From NCBI RefSeq assembly GCF_002079055.1, contig NC_047501.1, positions 930,001-994,000 of the forward strand: DNA of 64,000 bases, in the 5' to 3' direction. A program made the translations under genes and the position numbers. Origin of the DNA: Saccharomyces paradoxus (taxonomy: Eukaryota; Ascomycota; Saccharomycetes; Saccharomycetales; Saccharomycetaceae). Within the stretch, counting starts at the first letter, position 1. Every line of letters starts with the position of its first letter. The notes beneath the pieces are model-generated. The model searched no databases and was not told where the DNA came from. It was given only the letters and a program-made list of their open reading frames with translations. This document shows, in pieces, positions 50,730 to 61,341 of the stretch.

Positions 50730-52625
50730 ATGATTAAGTTCACTAATAGGAACTTAATTAGTGGCTTGCGAACGGCGACTCTCGCAAAGTCACGTCATTT
50801 GACTGTAAAGACAGCCATGACGAGAAAGTTTAGTTTGTCGTGCAGGGCCCAAAACAAAACAACTCTTACCGAAGAAGAGAAAGAGTTACTAATTGAACCA
50901 AGGGCGCGCGACTATGTGGATGTTTGTATTGTTGGAGGAGGACCTGCGGGATTGGCAACAGCAATCAAACTGAAACAATTAGACAATTCGTCAGGAACAG
51001 GTCAGCTACGGGTTGTTGTTCTTGAAAAATCCAGTGTACTGGGTGGACAAACTGTTTCCGGTGCCATATTAGAACCAGGTGTGTGGAACGAATTATTCCC
51101 TGACGAAAATTTCGGTACTGGCATTCCGTTGCCAAAGGAGTTAGCTACGCTGGTGACTAAAGAGCATTTGAAATTTTTAAAGGGGAACTGGGCCATAAGC
51201 GTTCCAGAACCATCCCAGATGGTCAATAAAGGACGTAACTACATTGTCTCTTTGAACCAAGTCGTCGGATATTTGGGAGAAAAGGCAGAGGAAGTAGGGG
51301 TTGAAGTCTACCCTGGAATAGCTGTCTCGGATCTCATATATGATAAAAATAATGCCGTGAAGGGCGTAATCACTAAAGATGCTGGTATTTCAAAATCTGG
51401 CAAGCCTAAGGAAACCTTCGAACGTGGGATGGAATTTTGGGCGAGACAAACTGTGTTAGCAGAAGGCTGTCATGGTTCCTTAACGAAACAAGCCTTAAAA
51501 AAATATGACTTAAGGAAAGGCAGACAGCACCAAACTTATGGATTAGGTATTAAGGAAGTTTGGGAAGTCAAGCCGGAAAATTTCAACAAGGGGTTTGCAG
51601 CTCATACTATGGGGTACCCGTTAACAAATGACGTTTATGGTGGTGGTTTCCAGTATCATTTCGGTGATGGACTGGTCACTGTAGGCCTTGTCGTGGGGTT
51701 AGATTACAAGAATCCTTACGTTTCACCATATAAAGAGTTTCAAAAGATGAAGCATCATCCATACTACTCCAAAGTTTTAGAAGGCGGTAAGTGTATTGCA
51801 TATGCTGCAAGAGCTTTGAATGAAGGTGGACTGCAATCTGTACCAAAGTTAAACTTCCCTGGTGGTGTTTTGGTAGGGGCTAGTGCAGGTTTCATGAATG
51901 TTCCAAAGATCAAGGGAACCCATACTGCAATGAAGAGTGGTTTACTTGCTGCAGAAAGTATCTTCGAGTCCATCAAAGAATTACCTGTTTTAGAAGAAAT
52001 TGAAGACGAAGATATCAAAACGGATATCTTTGCTAAAGAGGAGACTATTAACTTGGAATCATATGAAAGTGCATTTAAAAAATCATCTATATATAAAGAA
52101 TTATATGAAGTGCGTAATATTAGACCGTCCTTCAGCGGGAGACTTGGTGGATATGGTGGTATGATTTACTCCGGCATTGATTCTTTGATATTGAAGGGAA
52201 AAGTTCCTTGGACACTAAAATTTGATGAAAAAAATGACGGTGAAATTTTGGAACCTGCTGCCGAGTACAAACCGATAGAATATCCTAAGCCTGATGGTAT
52301 AATATCATTTGATATATTGACCTCCGTGTCCAGAACCGGAACGTACCATGGTGATGATGAACCATGCCACTTGAGGGTTCCGGGACAAGACATGGTAAAG
52401 TACGCCGAGAGAAGCTTTCCCGTTTGGAAAGGTGTTGAATCTAGGTTTTGCCCAGCAGGTGTTTACGAGTTTGTCAACGATGAAAAATCTTCTGTGGGTA
52501 CGAGGCTTCAAATCAACTCACAAAATTGTATCCATTGTAAGACTTGTGATATTAAGGCACCAAGACAAGATATTACTTGGGAAGTACCCGAAGGTGGAGA
52601 CGGACCAAAATACACACTGACTTAA
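50730..52625 (+). CDS. CIR2: Cir2, electron-transfer-flavoprotein:ubiquinone oxidoreductase
   Basis: 631 residues, as in S. cerevisiae. The N-terminal 35 residues are basic and Ser/Thr-rich, a likely mitochondrial presequence. The FAD dinucleotide-binding motif Gly-Gly-Gly-Pro-Ala-Gly is at 69-74. The C-terminus carries the 4Fe-4S ligands Cys574, Cys600, Cys603 and Cys606, as in ETF-QO. By family, it passes electrons from ETF (Aim45/Cir1) to ubiquinone at the inner membrane; direct evidence in yeast is limited. All key residues are present. Convergent with SNX3 (81 bp). Confidence 0.97.
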   Translation: MIKFTNRNLISGLRTATLAKSRHLTVKTAMTRKFSLSCRAQNKTTLTEEEKELLIEPRARDYVDVCIVGGGPAGLATAIKLKQLDNSSGTGQLRVVVLEKSSVLGGQTVSGAILEPGVWNELFPDENFGTGIPLPKELATLVTKEHLKFLKGNWAISVPEPSQMVNKGRNYIVSLNQVVGYLGEKAEEVGVEVYPGIAVSDLIYDKNNAVKGVITKDAGISKSGKPKETFERGMEFWARQTVLAEGCHGSLTKQALKKYDLRKGRQHQTYGLGIKEVWEVKPENFNKGFAAHTMGYPLTNDVYGGGFQYHFGDGLVTVGLVVGLDYKNPYVSPYKEFQKMKHHPYYSKVLEGGKCIAYAARALNEGGLQSVPKLNFPGGVLVGASAGFMNVPKIKGTHTAMKSGLLAAESIFESIKELPVLEEIEDEDIKTDIFAKEETINLESYESAFKKSSIYKELYEVRNIRPSFSGRLGGYGGMIYSGIDSLILKGKVPWTLKFDEKNDGEILEPAAEYKPIEYPKPDGIISFDILTSVSRTGTYHGDDEPCHLRVPGQDMVKYAERSFPVWKGVESRFCPAGVYEFVNDEKSSVGTRLQINSQNCIHCKTCDIKAPRQDITWEVPEGGDGPKYTLT

Positions 52626-52706
52626 TCTCTGGGCTCATTATTTATTTTATTATTTTATTCATTCTTTTATCTAATCTATATTATTTATTCACGTGAAAGA
52701 ATTCTT

Positions 52707-53195
52707 TCAGCCGACAAACTTTTCAGCTTCAATGAACCTCACGAGGACTTTAGAACCGGATTGTAAAAGAGGGTGCCCGGCTACTGATTGCATCCAGGTA
52801 TTCAAACCTTGTCTTCTTTCCTCAATGATTTCGTTACTGAATCTATTACTCAAGAGAATCTTACCCGGTAAATGAGGTACCACGACTTTTGGATGATTAA
52901 GCATAGAAATTTCCTTGATCAAGCATTTGCGAAAGAACTCGAAGTCAGAGTATCGTCTTCTCACTCTCGATACCCTCTTGTGGAAACTTGGCAAGTTTGT
53001 ACGGCAAATTATTTCGTAATCTGTAAACATTCCCTTCGAATCCATCCCATTTGGTATGTGAGTTTTAGGGTTGTGCACCTCAATCTCTAAAAAGTTCTCA
53101 GGCTCAGCGTATATTTCGCTGAAACTAGGCTCTCCATGTCCTTTCGACAGCAAAGACTTTTCTGTAGACCCAAAGGATTTGAATTCTCTTGGCAT
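52707..53195 (-). CDS. SNX3: Snx3/Grd19, PX-domain sorting nexin
   Basis: 162 residues from the ATG at 53195, the S. cerevisiae length; the 34 further upstream codons start only at TTG. The protein is essentially a PX domain (about 38-160) with the phosphatidylinositol-3-phosphate pocket motif Arg-Arg-Tyr-Ser-Asp-Phe, a Pro-rich loop (Pro-His-Leu-Pro-Gly-Lys) and Arg-Arg-Gln-Gly. It works with retromer on late endosomes to return cargo such as Kex2 and Fet3-Ftr1 to the Golgi. Divergent from HAP5. Confidence 0.96.
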   Translation of the reverse strand: MPREFKSFGSTEKSLLSKGHGEPSFSEIYAEPENFLEIEVHNPKTHIPNGMDSKGMFTDYEIICRTNLPSFHKRVSRVRRRYSDFEFFRKCLIKEISMLNHPKVVVPHLPGKILLSNRFSNEIIEERRQGLNTWMQSVAGHPLLQSGSKVLVRFIEAEKFVG

Positions 53196-53641
53196 AGTTT
53201 TTATAGATGTGTACCGCTTCTCAGCTGCTTCTTCTGTCACCCTTCTATCCAGTATTAAGATCTGTTTTATTCCATTTAGCGGAGATCTCCATATCAATAC
53301 ATATCACTTAGTACGTATTGATGATCAAAGCTTTATCCTCAAATTCATCCATACCATTCTGAGCATACCATAGCCAAGCTCTCAAAGGTAAATCACGGTA
53401 ATTACTGGTTTAATTCCTGCCTACAGTGTAGAAGCTTCTAACCTTCGAAATTCCAAAACTCTTGTGTTCTTCCTTCTGTAGCTGTACTTAAATTGGTGTG
53501 GAGCGGGTCCCTTAACATTGCTTCCGGAGATTAAGCTTAGCTACTATAATACCGCGTTGGCAAAGAAGAAGAATAAAGAGAAATAGGAGATAATATAAGA
53601 GGTGTAACCGATCTGAGGCGTCACGATTTTTTACTCACATA
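53196..53641. promoter_or_regulatory. Divergent SNX3-HAP5 promoter region
   Basis: 446 bp shared promoter region. No strong motif is assigned and there is no coding potential apart from the non-ATG extension of SNX3. Confidence 0.45.
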
Positions 53642-54373
53642 ATGACCGATAGGAATTTTTCACCACAGCAGGGACAAGTTCCTCAAGGTTCGCTACCCGA
53701 GGGACCACCCCACTCCAATACGATGATTCAAAGAGGGGACATGAATATGCCAAGACAACACCCACAACAACATCAACTGCAAGAAAAAGAAGATGAGGAG
53801 AGGGAACATACGAGGATGCCTGTTTCTGAGGAAGAGTTTCGAATGGTACAGGAGCTGCAGGCCATCCAGGCGGGCCATGACCAAACAAATCTACCGCCAA
53901 GTAGTCGAGAATCGCTTGAAGGCGAAGATAATGGCAATAGCGACGGCGCAGACGGAGAAGTAGACGAGGATGATGAAGAGTATGATGTGTTTAGGAACGT
54001 TGGTCAGGGGTTGGTGGGCCACTACAAAGAGATAATGATACGTTATTGGCAAGAATTAATCAACGAGATTGAGTCCACGAATGAACCTGGCTCCGAACAT
54101 CAGGATGACTTTAAATCACACTCGCTGCCATTTGCGAGGATTCGCAAGGTCATGAAGACTGACGAAGATGTCAAGATGATTAGTGCGGAAGCCCCCATCA
54201 TCTTTGCCAAAGCCTGTGAGATCTTTATCACAGAATTGACCATGAGGGCTTGGTGTGTGGCAGAAAGAAATAAAAGGCGCACTTTGCAGAAGGCAGATAT
54301 TGCAGAGGCCCTGCAAAAGAGTGACATGTTTGACTTTCTCATCGACGTTGTGCCTAGGAGACCACTTCCATAA
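53642..54373 (+). CDS. HAP5: Hap5, CCAAT-binding factor subunit (NF-YC)
   Basis: 243 residues (242 in S. cerevisiae). The N-terminus is Gln/Pro-rich. An acidic linker (about 95-120) precedes the Hap4-interacting region. An NF-YC histone-fold domain covers about 162-238 ([11 protein letters not shown] ... Ala-Asp-Ile-Ala-Glu-Ala). It assembles with Hap2 and Hap3 on CCAAT and with Hap4 for activation of respiratory genes. The start at 53642 is the first ATG. Confidence 0.97.
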   Translation: MTDRNFSPQQGQVPQGSLPEGPPHSNTMIQRGDMNMPRQHPQQHQLQEKEDEEREHTRMPVSEEEFRMVQELQAIQAGHDQTNLPPSSRESLEGEDNGNSDGADGEVDEDDEEYDVFRNVGQGLVGHYKEIMIRYWQELINEIESTNEPGSEHQDDFKSHSLPFARIRKVMKTDEDVKMISAEAPIIFAKACEIFITELTMRAWCVAERNKRRTLQKADIAEALQKSDMFDFLIDVVPRRPLP

Positions 54374-54672
54374 TGAGAGAGTTAGTAGTTATACAGCTGC
54401 CATTTAACCGTGCACCACAGCAAATTATCTGTTGGAAAAAGAAAAAACGCAAATTTTTTTCATTATTTTTTTCCAGAGTAAGTTTGGTAGCAAATTGGCG
54501 ATGAGATATCTAACAACGACTACTATTACGAAATAATAGTTTCAAATACATTGTGTTTTACAATCACACTGATACTTCGTCCCTTGGGCAATCTAGATCA
54601 CTGTATATACTATAGATATTGTTTTCAGGAAGAAAAAACTGTTCATATAAAGAAGTTGTCAGTAAAGAAATC

Positions 54673-56259
54673 ATGAAACATCCGTATGAGGAATTCCCTA
54701 CAGGTTCCAAGTCACCATATAACATGTCTAGAGGAGCTCATCCTGGTGCCGTTTTGCTTTCGCCACAATCAAGTGCTATAAACAACAACAATTCGGGCAG
54801 CAATAATAGTAATAACCAGGGCAATTCATCTGTGACCGCGAATGTTTTGTCCCCTCAATCCCACAGTATGTCACTCAATGACATGCTTGATCAGCAATCC
54901 TTTATGTTAGACACTACGGGGACTAGGGCTCAGCCGCTCCAGCAGCAGCAGCAACAACAACAGCAGCAGCAGCAGCAGCAGCAGGCGTCATTGCCTTCCC
55001 TTAATATTCAAACAATATCGTCCACAGCAGCTGGTTCTGCTATCGTTTCCCCTATGATGCAATCTCCAAAAGCAATGCAATCTACTTTATCTTCAACGTC
55101 TATGTATTTGGATTCATTTCAGAGGTCTTCAAATAATATCCTGGGTCTTCCATCTCAGGGTGGTTCAATTCCCTTACCGCAATCCCGTCAATCGCAACAC
55201 CAGTCGCAACCGCAACCCCAAAAGAATGACCCAAACATAGGCACGAACTTCAGCCAAGACATTAACCAATTGTGTTCTTGGATATCCATGCTGAATAGCA
55301 GCCAACAAAATACTGTAATGGATAATATACTCTCCATCCTGAATGATGATGTTTTGAAGTATACTAAGTTAAAATTGGACACTTTGACAAGCACTCCTTT
55401 TATCTCGCCACCGCTACCTGCAATAGCATCACCTATACCAAATAGGGATGACACGCAAATTTTGAATATTGACTCAGTCTTTTCTTCTAGTCCAATTACC
55501 AATGAACCTGAAAATGCCGATAATTTGTTGTACCAAAATTGGTCTCCTCAGCCCCATTCTATACCAATTACTCAACCCGTTTATGATAACATCACAGACC
55601 CTAGTCAAAGGTCCAAGTCGGCTGAACCTCATGTCAATTCAAGCCCAAATCTCATTCCCGGTCAGAAACAATTTAACAACGGTAGTAGTACTAAATATAA
55701 AAAGTTGTCATCAGATAATCCAAACTATCTATCGCACTCCCTTTCAACTTCCCATTCCTTTTTCCAACCAAAGAAAAGATCTAACATGGGAAATGAGTAC
55801 AGTTCTCATCACCATCATTCATTGCATCATCCTCTGCATAATACAACCTCATATTTTTCCAGCACGCCAAGACCATCCGGAACTGAATCTAATAAGTCCA
55901 ATCAGAACGTGTTCAACAATATCAATACGCATCCCAATGCTGGTGCTACAAGTGCCACATCGACATCCACATCGTCTACCGGAAACACACCTTTATCGAG
56001 TAATTCTTCAATGAATCCAAAGAGCTTGACAGACCCCAAGTTATTAAAGAATATACCCATGTGGCTGAAATCGTTAAGACTACATAAGTATTCAGACGCT
56101 TTGAGTGGAACCCCATGGATTGAATTGATTTACTTAGACGACGAGACTTTGGAAAAAAAAGGCGTGCTCGCCTTGGGTGCAAGGAGAAAATTGTTAAAGG
56201 CTTTTGGAATCGTTATTGATTACAAAGAACGTGATTTAATTGATAGATCTGCTTATTAA
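54673..56259 (+). CDS. VTS1: Vts1, SAM-domain RNA-binding protein (Smaug family)
   Basis: 528 residues from the ATG at 54673 (523 in S. cerevisiae); 18 upstream codons begin at TTG. The N-terminal two thirds are Ser/Asn/Gln-rich and include a Gln run at about residues 90-104. The C-terminal SAM domain (about 455-520) is well conserved, with Lys/Arg in Ala-Leu-Gly-Ala-Arg-Arg-Lys-Leu that contact hairpin RNA. Vts1 binds Smaug recognition elements and promotes deadenylation through Ccr4-Not. The Gln-rich region is linked with self-assembly in yeast. Most of the length difference from S. cerevisiae lies in the Gln repeat. Confidence 0.96.
   Translation: MKHPYEEFPTGSKSPYNMSRGAHPGAVLLSPQSSAINNNNSGSNNSNNQGNSSVTANVLSPQSHSMSLNDMLDQQSFMLDTTGTRAQPLQQQQQQQQQQQQQQQASLPSLNIQTISSTAAGSAIVSPMMQSPKAMQSTLSSTSMYLDSFQRSSNNILGLPSQGGSIPLPQSRQSQHQSQPQPQKNDPNIGTNFSQDINQLCSWISMLNSSQQNTVMDNILSILNDDVLKYTKLKLDTLTSTPFISPPLPAIASPIPNRDDTQILNIDSVFSSSPITNEPENADNLLYQNWSPQPHSIPITQPVYDNITDPSQRSKSAEPHVNSSPNLIPGQKQFNNGSSTKYKKLSSDNPNYLSHSLSTSHSFFQPKKRSNMGNEYSSHHHHSLHHPLHNTTSYFSSTPRPSGTESNKSNQNVFNNINTHPNAGATSATSTSTSSTGNTPLSSNSSMNPKSLTDPKLLKNIPMWLKSLRLHKYSDALSGTPWIELIYLDDETLEKKGVLALGARRKLLKAFGIVIDYKERDLIDRSAY
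54940..54984 (+). repeat. CAG/CAA polyglutamine repeat in VTS1
   Basis: 15 consecutive Gln codons, mainly CAG with a CAA block in the middle. Length-variable in yeasts. Confidence 0.9.
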
Positions 56260-56713
56260 ATCTGGCATATTATGGTTGATTATCCTGAAGTTGCGTATAA
56301 ATTTAATTTTTTTATTTACTTTGCATATACCAATACAGGGGACATATTTCATTTATTTTGTAATTTTAACAACGTTTTCTTCTATGGAGTTTAATATTTT
56401 AAATTACAGGTTTTTTTGTCCCATTTCATAGTATAGAACTATTTAGTCAGCTTCTAATTCGGGAAATATGTATCATTACTTAAAAAAACTTAATTTGACC
56501 CAAAGAAAACTTAATGCGTATATATAACTTAAATTAGAAAGAGGCCATAATCAACTGGATCATTATATGGTATTAAAGAAAGGACGCGAAAAATAAAAAA
56601 AAAATGGGTAATGAATTTTAGCACAAATACTTCACAAAATGAAATATACTAGTAGAAATGTATATATTTATATGTTTATACAATGAATGGTACAAGAATT
56701 TTTGATATTCTTG
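56260..56713. other. Convergent VTS1/PDE2 3' region
   Basis: 454 bp AT-rich convergent spacer with TATATA and AATAAA-like elements. No gene or repeat recognised. Confidence 0.45.
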
Positions 56714-58294
56714 CTATTGCGGTTTCTTGTGTTTCATCCAGTATTCTTTATTGATTCTGACATTATCACTTAAAAATTTTAATCCTGAGAATTTCTGACT
56801 TAATGCGTTGAAAAATACTTCTGCAAACGTATTAATGAAAAATATTTGACCATTTGGAATATATGGATGGTCCTGGATAATATCATCTGGGTTGGTTACG
56901 TTCATCAAAATATTTTGAATAGATTCCAAATCTTCCTTCGGAGATTCAACGTTCTTGTATGAATCGCCAAAACAGTCTTGTTCTGGACGGTGTGCTTTAT
57001 GAAATGATTCCAAAAGCGCACAATCATTAAACTCCAATGTGATTAGGTATGCCCAACGTGCTGATATTGACAAGGGTCTTGTCACGTTAGAGATGTCAGC
57101 AGCTTTAATAATTAGAGATATCAAAGTAATTTGTTTCATTGGTTTTTCATGCATTAATCGATCCTCATATTGAGAATGTAATGCCATATCTGTGGCCAAA
57201 ATGGCTTCTGAAATAAAATTGAATTTTTTTTTTGAGATAGATAGTAATTGAGGCCAATGCTCTGATAATAATTGCTGAAATAATTCCCTGTGGAAATTTT
57301 CCAAGATGGAGACATTCTTGAAATTTTGGGCAACTTCTGATTCACAGTTACACAATAGTTGATTGTTAGTCCCAGGATGACCGACATCATGACCTATGGC
57401 AGCCATACACAACAGTAAAGTTTGAACAGGATCATCTTTAAGAAGGTATGTACACAATCGCCATGTGGCTTGCATGACATCGATGGCATGTCTAAAATTG
57501 TGAAATTTGTTAACTTGATGATAGGATGATTCCAAAGTAAATAATAGTAGCAGTAACTTATTGTCTGCGATGAGCACTTTCGCATCCTTAGATAACTTTT
57601 TGATAAGCGTGAACCCGCACCAAATCAATTCTTGAGTGCTTAATGATAAAGCACAGAAGTCCCAAGTTGATAAAATGTTCCAATAATGTGATCCGTCTTG
57701 AGAAATTTTTTCTATTGGATCTGATAAAAAAGACATAAACTCGATGTTGCGAATCAGCCTTGGCACAGATGCCTTTTGTAAATGTTGTGCCTTGGCATCA
57801 TTCAAATGCAATAATAAAGTGTAAATGTTTGCTTCGCATGCTTGAGTGGGAACAGAATTCCCATTTACAGTACTATAGCTGTTTTTGTTAATACCTTCTG
57901 GAGTGTCATCATGATGGTGGTACATCCAGTGGTTAATTCTTGTTATTCTATTACGACAGATGTTATTTTCACGCTCGACGCACTCAAGGCGTTGCAAGTT
58001 TTCCTCTTGTGTATGATCTATCGCAGAAATATTGAAAGATGGGAAAAATCGCTTGAACAAAACATCTAATTGTCGCACAGTTAATTGGAATTTTGAAGGA
58101 TCATAAAGAACTAAAGATACACCTGTTTCATAGTTATGGGCGTTCGGAAAGGGTGAAACTCTGTCCTTGTACAAAGTTATCATTAGAGAATCCATATCTT
58201 GAAGCTCAATCACTCTATCAAAATAGTGTTCATTCCGTACAATTGTTTGAGACTTTTCAATCTCGTGTATTCCAATCAAAAAAAGGGTGGACAT
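56714..58294 (-). CDS. PDE2: Pde2, high-affinity cAMP phosphodiesterase
   Basis: 526 residues, as in S. cerevisiae. The C-terminal class I cyclic nucleotide phosphodiesterase domain (about 230-500) holds the metal-binding HD-type residues His265 and His269 (His-Asn-Phe-Arg-His), His302 and Asp303 and His306 (His-Asp-Val-Gly-His-Pro-Gly), and a later Asp in Ala-Asp-Ile-Ser-Asn. It hydrolyses cAMP to AMP with micromolar affinity and so damps Ras/PKA signalling. Start ATG at 58294. Confidence 0.97.
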   Translation of the reverse strand: MSTLFLIGIHEIEKSQTIVRNEHYFDRVIELQDMDSLMITLYKDRVSPFPNAHNYETGVSLVLYDPSKFQLTVRQLDVLFKRFFPSFNISAIDHTQEENLQRLECVERENNICRNRITRINHWMYHHHDDTPEGINKNSYSTVNGNSVPTQACEANIYTLLLHLNDAKAQHLQKASVPRLIRNIEFMSFLSDPIEKISQDGSHYWNILSTWDFCALSLSTQELIWCGFTLIKKLSKDAKVLIADNKLLLLLFTLESSYHQVNKFHNFRHAIDVMQATWRLCTYLLKDDPVQTLLLCMAAIGHDVGHPGTNNQLLCNCESEVAQNFKNVSILENFHRELFQQLLSEHWPQLLSISKKKFNFISEAILATDMALHSQYEDRLMHEKPMKQITLISLIIKAADISNVTRPLSISARWAYLITLEFNDCALLESFHKAHRPEQDCFGDSYKNVESPKEDLESIQNILMNVTNPDDIIQDHPYIPNGQIFFINTFAEVFFNALSQKFSGLKFLSDNVRINKEYWMKHKKPQ

Positions 58295-58839
58295 ATTGAT
58301 AGCGTAAATCTTCTTCGATTGAGTTATAGTGATCTCAAAAAGAGTGTTTGTCTGCCCTGATTAGTGGCTAATAGAACGCCAGTGCAAAAGATAAAGAGGG
58401 ACGACAAAAGAATTTAATAGAAAAAGGCAAAATAGTCTGTAACTTGTGCTAAAACTAGTAACAACAACTAAGAATAGGAAGACCCCACTTTATCTTAAAT
58501 ACGCGCTAAATTTTAGTCCAATCTCTCGCAATGAGTATAGTTTTCGTTTTGTAAGTATTTCCTCAATAAGCCCAATTTTTCTTCTTTATAATGCTTAGAG
58601 CAAAAAGAAAAGAGGAAAAAATTGTGCCCAGTAAAAAGAAATTCTCGGAGAACAGAAAAAGAAATGTGCAACTAAAAAAAGACGCAGGACCCTTTTATCA
58701 TTTTGTACGAGTAGAGCGACCCCTGCAGATTACGAAGATAATAGAGCCTATTGTAGTATTCATGAATATTAGGGTAATTCTGATATTTATACTAAAATAA
58801 ATTTGTTAGTGTACATACAAGCCCATAATTTTATGACAT
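58295..58839. other. PDE2 promoter / PRT1 3' region
   Basis: 545 bp between tandem minus-strand genes. A 69-codon Lys-rich frame on the + strand (58591-58800) has no recognisable features and probably arises by chance from A-rich sequence. Confidence 0.45.
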
Positions 58840-61020
58840 TTATTCGACCTTTTCCTTAGTTTCTTCCAAAACTTCTTCAACTATCTCTTCAACGGTAGTA
58901 AAGTCATCGCTGGCATCTTCTGGCTGAACGTCGAAGATTTTGAAATTTAAAGATTTTTCCATTTCTTGGCCAATCTTTTCTCTATATTCGGTCCATTGCT
59001 TCAATAATTCACGTTGGTGTAGGATCAAATCTCTCATGGCAGTGTCGGCTTCCATGGCATCTTGCTCTTCGAATTGAGCAGACCATTCTCTCAAGTTTTT
59101 CTTAACCTTTTTCCTTTCAGCGTTAGGCAAGATGGAAGCTGGTCTTGGTCTCCAGGCAAAGTTCTTGAATCCACCAATGACGTCTTCTTTGACTAGGTTA
59201 CCGGCAATATTAAAAATCTTGTAACCATGCTCCACTTTGTGCTTCAAAGAACTGGACCACGCGGTAACATATCTACCGGATGGGTCCCAGGTGATATTGG
59301 TAGCCGCAGAGTAAGTGGGGTGAGCAACATCCTTCAAAGAAGCAGAAACGTCATTATTGTCGTTGATATTCTTTTCACCTGGATAGTCCATGTCGTAAAA
59401 TTGTAAGTCTGACCTACGCATGTTTGGACCTACTAAGGCACCGACGACTACAAATCTACCTGCTGGGGACCAAGAAATAGTGTTGGCAAAAGTTTTCGGA
59501 ATTTCTTTAACCAAACTCCACCTCTTAATGACATTCTTGGCAGTCTTTTCTTTAGCTTCCGGAGCGTAAAATCTGACTGTATTTGCTGGGATCGCATAAT
59601 TCATATCAGCAACTTCATGAACAGAAATTGTAACAAATCTATTTCCGTGGGGTTCCCAGGCGAATTCGAAAACACTATCCTTCAATTCAACCTTTTCAAC
59701 TGGTATATCTCTTTCAGTCAATCTACAAATTTGTAGGTTACTGAATTGGGTCTTACCGGACTTTGTATGACGTTCCACGTTGAAGCACAAGAACTCAGCT
59801 TGGTTTTGCCAGTGTAAAGTTACGTTAGAGACCTGAACTAAATTAACGGTTTTTAGCACTCTACCGCGAGGAACTTCAGCAATGGTGGCGGTACAAGCGG
59901 AATTATTAGTCTCTGGAGTCCAGTAGGCCAATAAAACAGAAGGCTCGTCACCGTTCCTGAATGGTTGTAATTTGACGCCTTCTGGAGCAAATGAAAAATC
60001 TCTAATACCTGAAGGCTTCAAAGCCTTGGCTTCTAATGGCATGAAGTTTTTGGTGGCATCGTGAACTACTAAACTGTCCCCCACCATACGAGCACAATAT
60101 TTATCGTTGTAAGACCACCTAACTAAAGGCCACTTCAAGTATGGACTCTTGATCACTGGGAAAGTTGCCATCAGCAGACCGGAAGCAATGTCCCAAATGC
60201 ATAATTGATGACCCTCATTTTTCTTGGTAAATGGAGAGAATTCGTTATCTTCTTCTACAACGATTGATTCAGTGGAGAAAGTGACCAAGTATTTTTCATT
60301 TGGAGAGACAGAGGAATTTCTTACATCTGGATGGTAAAATCTTCTCAAACGATCGAAGTTTGGACCACCCCATGCGGTAACACCTTGTTGATGGTAAGAA
60401 AACAAATAGGTACCCTTTGGGGAGAATCTAACGTAATTAGTAGACCAGTTCTCTCTAGCTTCCACCAAAGAATCTTCCTCATTGAATATGGAGTTCCAGA
60501 ATACACTAGTCTTCACGTCATCTTGTAATACAAACTGATCTCTCACTTTGTCATCCATCAACCAAGATTTTAAAGAACTGGATGGGACGAATGTTGGCAT
60601 ATCAGGCTCTCTGAATTCAGTGTCGAAGTCGTCGGAATTATATCTTTCAACATCTTTCATGGTATAGAGAAACAAACGGTGTTTTAAATCTAATCTTTTA
60701 CCGTGGAAACTCTTGATAATTTTCTTAGCGTCATTCATAGATCCACATTCTACAAAGAGAAAACCTTTTGTCTTACCGGTACTTTCATCGATTGGAAATT
60801 CCATGTTAACGACTTTACCAGCTTTAGAAAACAAAGAAGTCAAAGCCTTTTTCAAGACAGGAACCTTGGAGGATGGGATGACTGGGGCACCATTAACGAC
60901 GATATATTGATCGAAATTGAATTCTTCAGTAACCTTGTATTGTTCTTCTAGATCGGAAAAATCAATGTCATCGACAGGGATATCCTCTAGCTTAATATCG
61001 TCAAAAGTCTCGGTAGCCAT
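58840..61020 (-). CDS. PRT1: Prt1, eIF3b
   Basis: 726 residues from the ATG at 61020. An N-terminal RRM (about 38-125, Gly-Phe-Leu-Phe-Val-Glu as RNP1) binds eIF3j and eIF3a; a nine-bladed beta-propeller follows (about 150-560), then a helical C-terminus (about 600-700) for eIF3i/g. It is an essential eIF3 scaffold in 43S recruitment and scanning. Older S. cerevisiae annotation gave 763 residues from an upstream ATG. Here a stop codon lies in frame 16 codons upstream with no intervening ATG, so only the shorter start is possible, and it agrees with the N-terminus accepted for the yeast protein. Confidence 0.97.
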   Translation of the reverse strand: MATETFDDIKLEDIPVDDIDFSDLEEQYKVTEEFNFDQYIVVNGAPVIPSSKVPVLKKALTSLFSKAGKVVNMEFPIDESTGKTKGFLFVECGSMNDAKKIIKSFHGKRLDLKHRLFLYTMKDVERYNSDDFDTEFREPDMPTFVPSSSLKSWLMDDKVRDQFVLQDDVKTSVFWNSIFNEEDSLVEARENWSTNYVRFSPKGTYLFSYHQQGVTAWGGPNFDRLRRFYHPDVRNSSVSPNEKYLVTFSTESIVVEEDNEFSPFTKKNEGHQLCIWDIASGLLMATFPVIKSPYLKWPLVRWSYNDKYCARMVGDSLVVHDATKNFMPLEAKALKPSGIRDFSFAPEGVKLQPFRNGDEPSVLLAYWTPETNNSACTATIAEVPRGRVLKTVNLVQVSNVTLHWQNQAEFLCFNVERHTKSGKTQFSNLQICRLTERDIPVEKVELKDSVFEFAWEPHGNRFVTISVHEVADMNYAIPANTVRFYAPEAKEKTAKNVIKRWSLVKEIPKTFANTISWSPAGRFVVVGALVGPNMRRSDLQFYDMDYPGEKNINDNNDVSASLKDVAHPTYSAATNITWDPSGRYVTAWSSSLKHKVEHGYKIFNIAGNLVKEDVIGGFKNFAWRPRPASILPNAERKKVKKNLREWSAQFEEQDAMEADTAMRDLILHQRELLKQWTEYREKIGQEMEKSLNFKIFDVQPEDASDDFTTVEEIVEEVLEETKEKVE

Positions 61021-61341
61021 TTCAATTATGTTTGACCTTTTTGAGCTGTGTATTTTTTCAAGATATTAAGTACTTAGGTGTATTGAAGTATAATATTATA
61101 TATTTTTCAGTGGACAAGAAAATTTTTCACTGGTTTCCCGTTATTCAAAAGACAAAGGGAGGGTAATGGGCGTCTGAAAAATGAAAGTATTGAACAATTA
61201 GATAATAATAATAAGATGTTGTAATGAGAAGTGTATCTAGTTACGTAAAATGTAAGGGAGGGTACTACAATGTATATTTGAGTTCATATTATTTCCAACT
61301 CTTCCTTTTGGTTCTTCTGGCGTTTTTCATTGGAACGTCAC
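61021..61341. other. PRT1 promoter / PRE10 3' region
   Basis: 321 bp between tandem minus-strand genes. No distinct site assigned. Confidence 0.45.

Noticed and set aside
58591-58800. 69-codon Lys-rich frame upstream of PDE2
   Set aside because: Composition-driven, in a promoter, with no recognisable feature.
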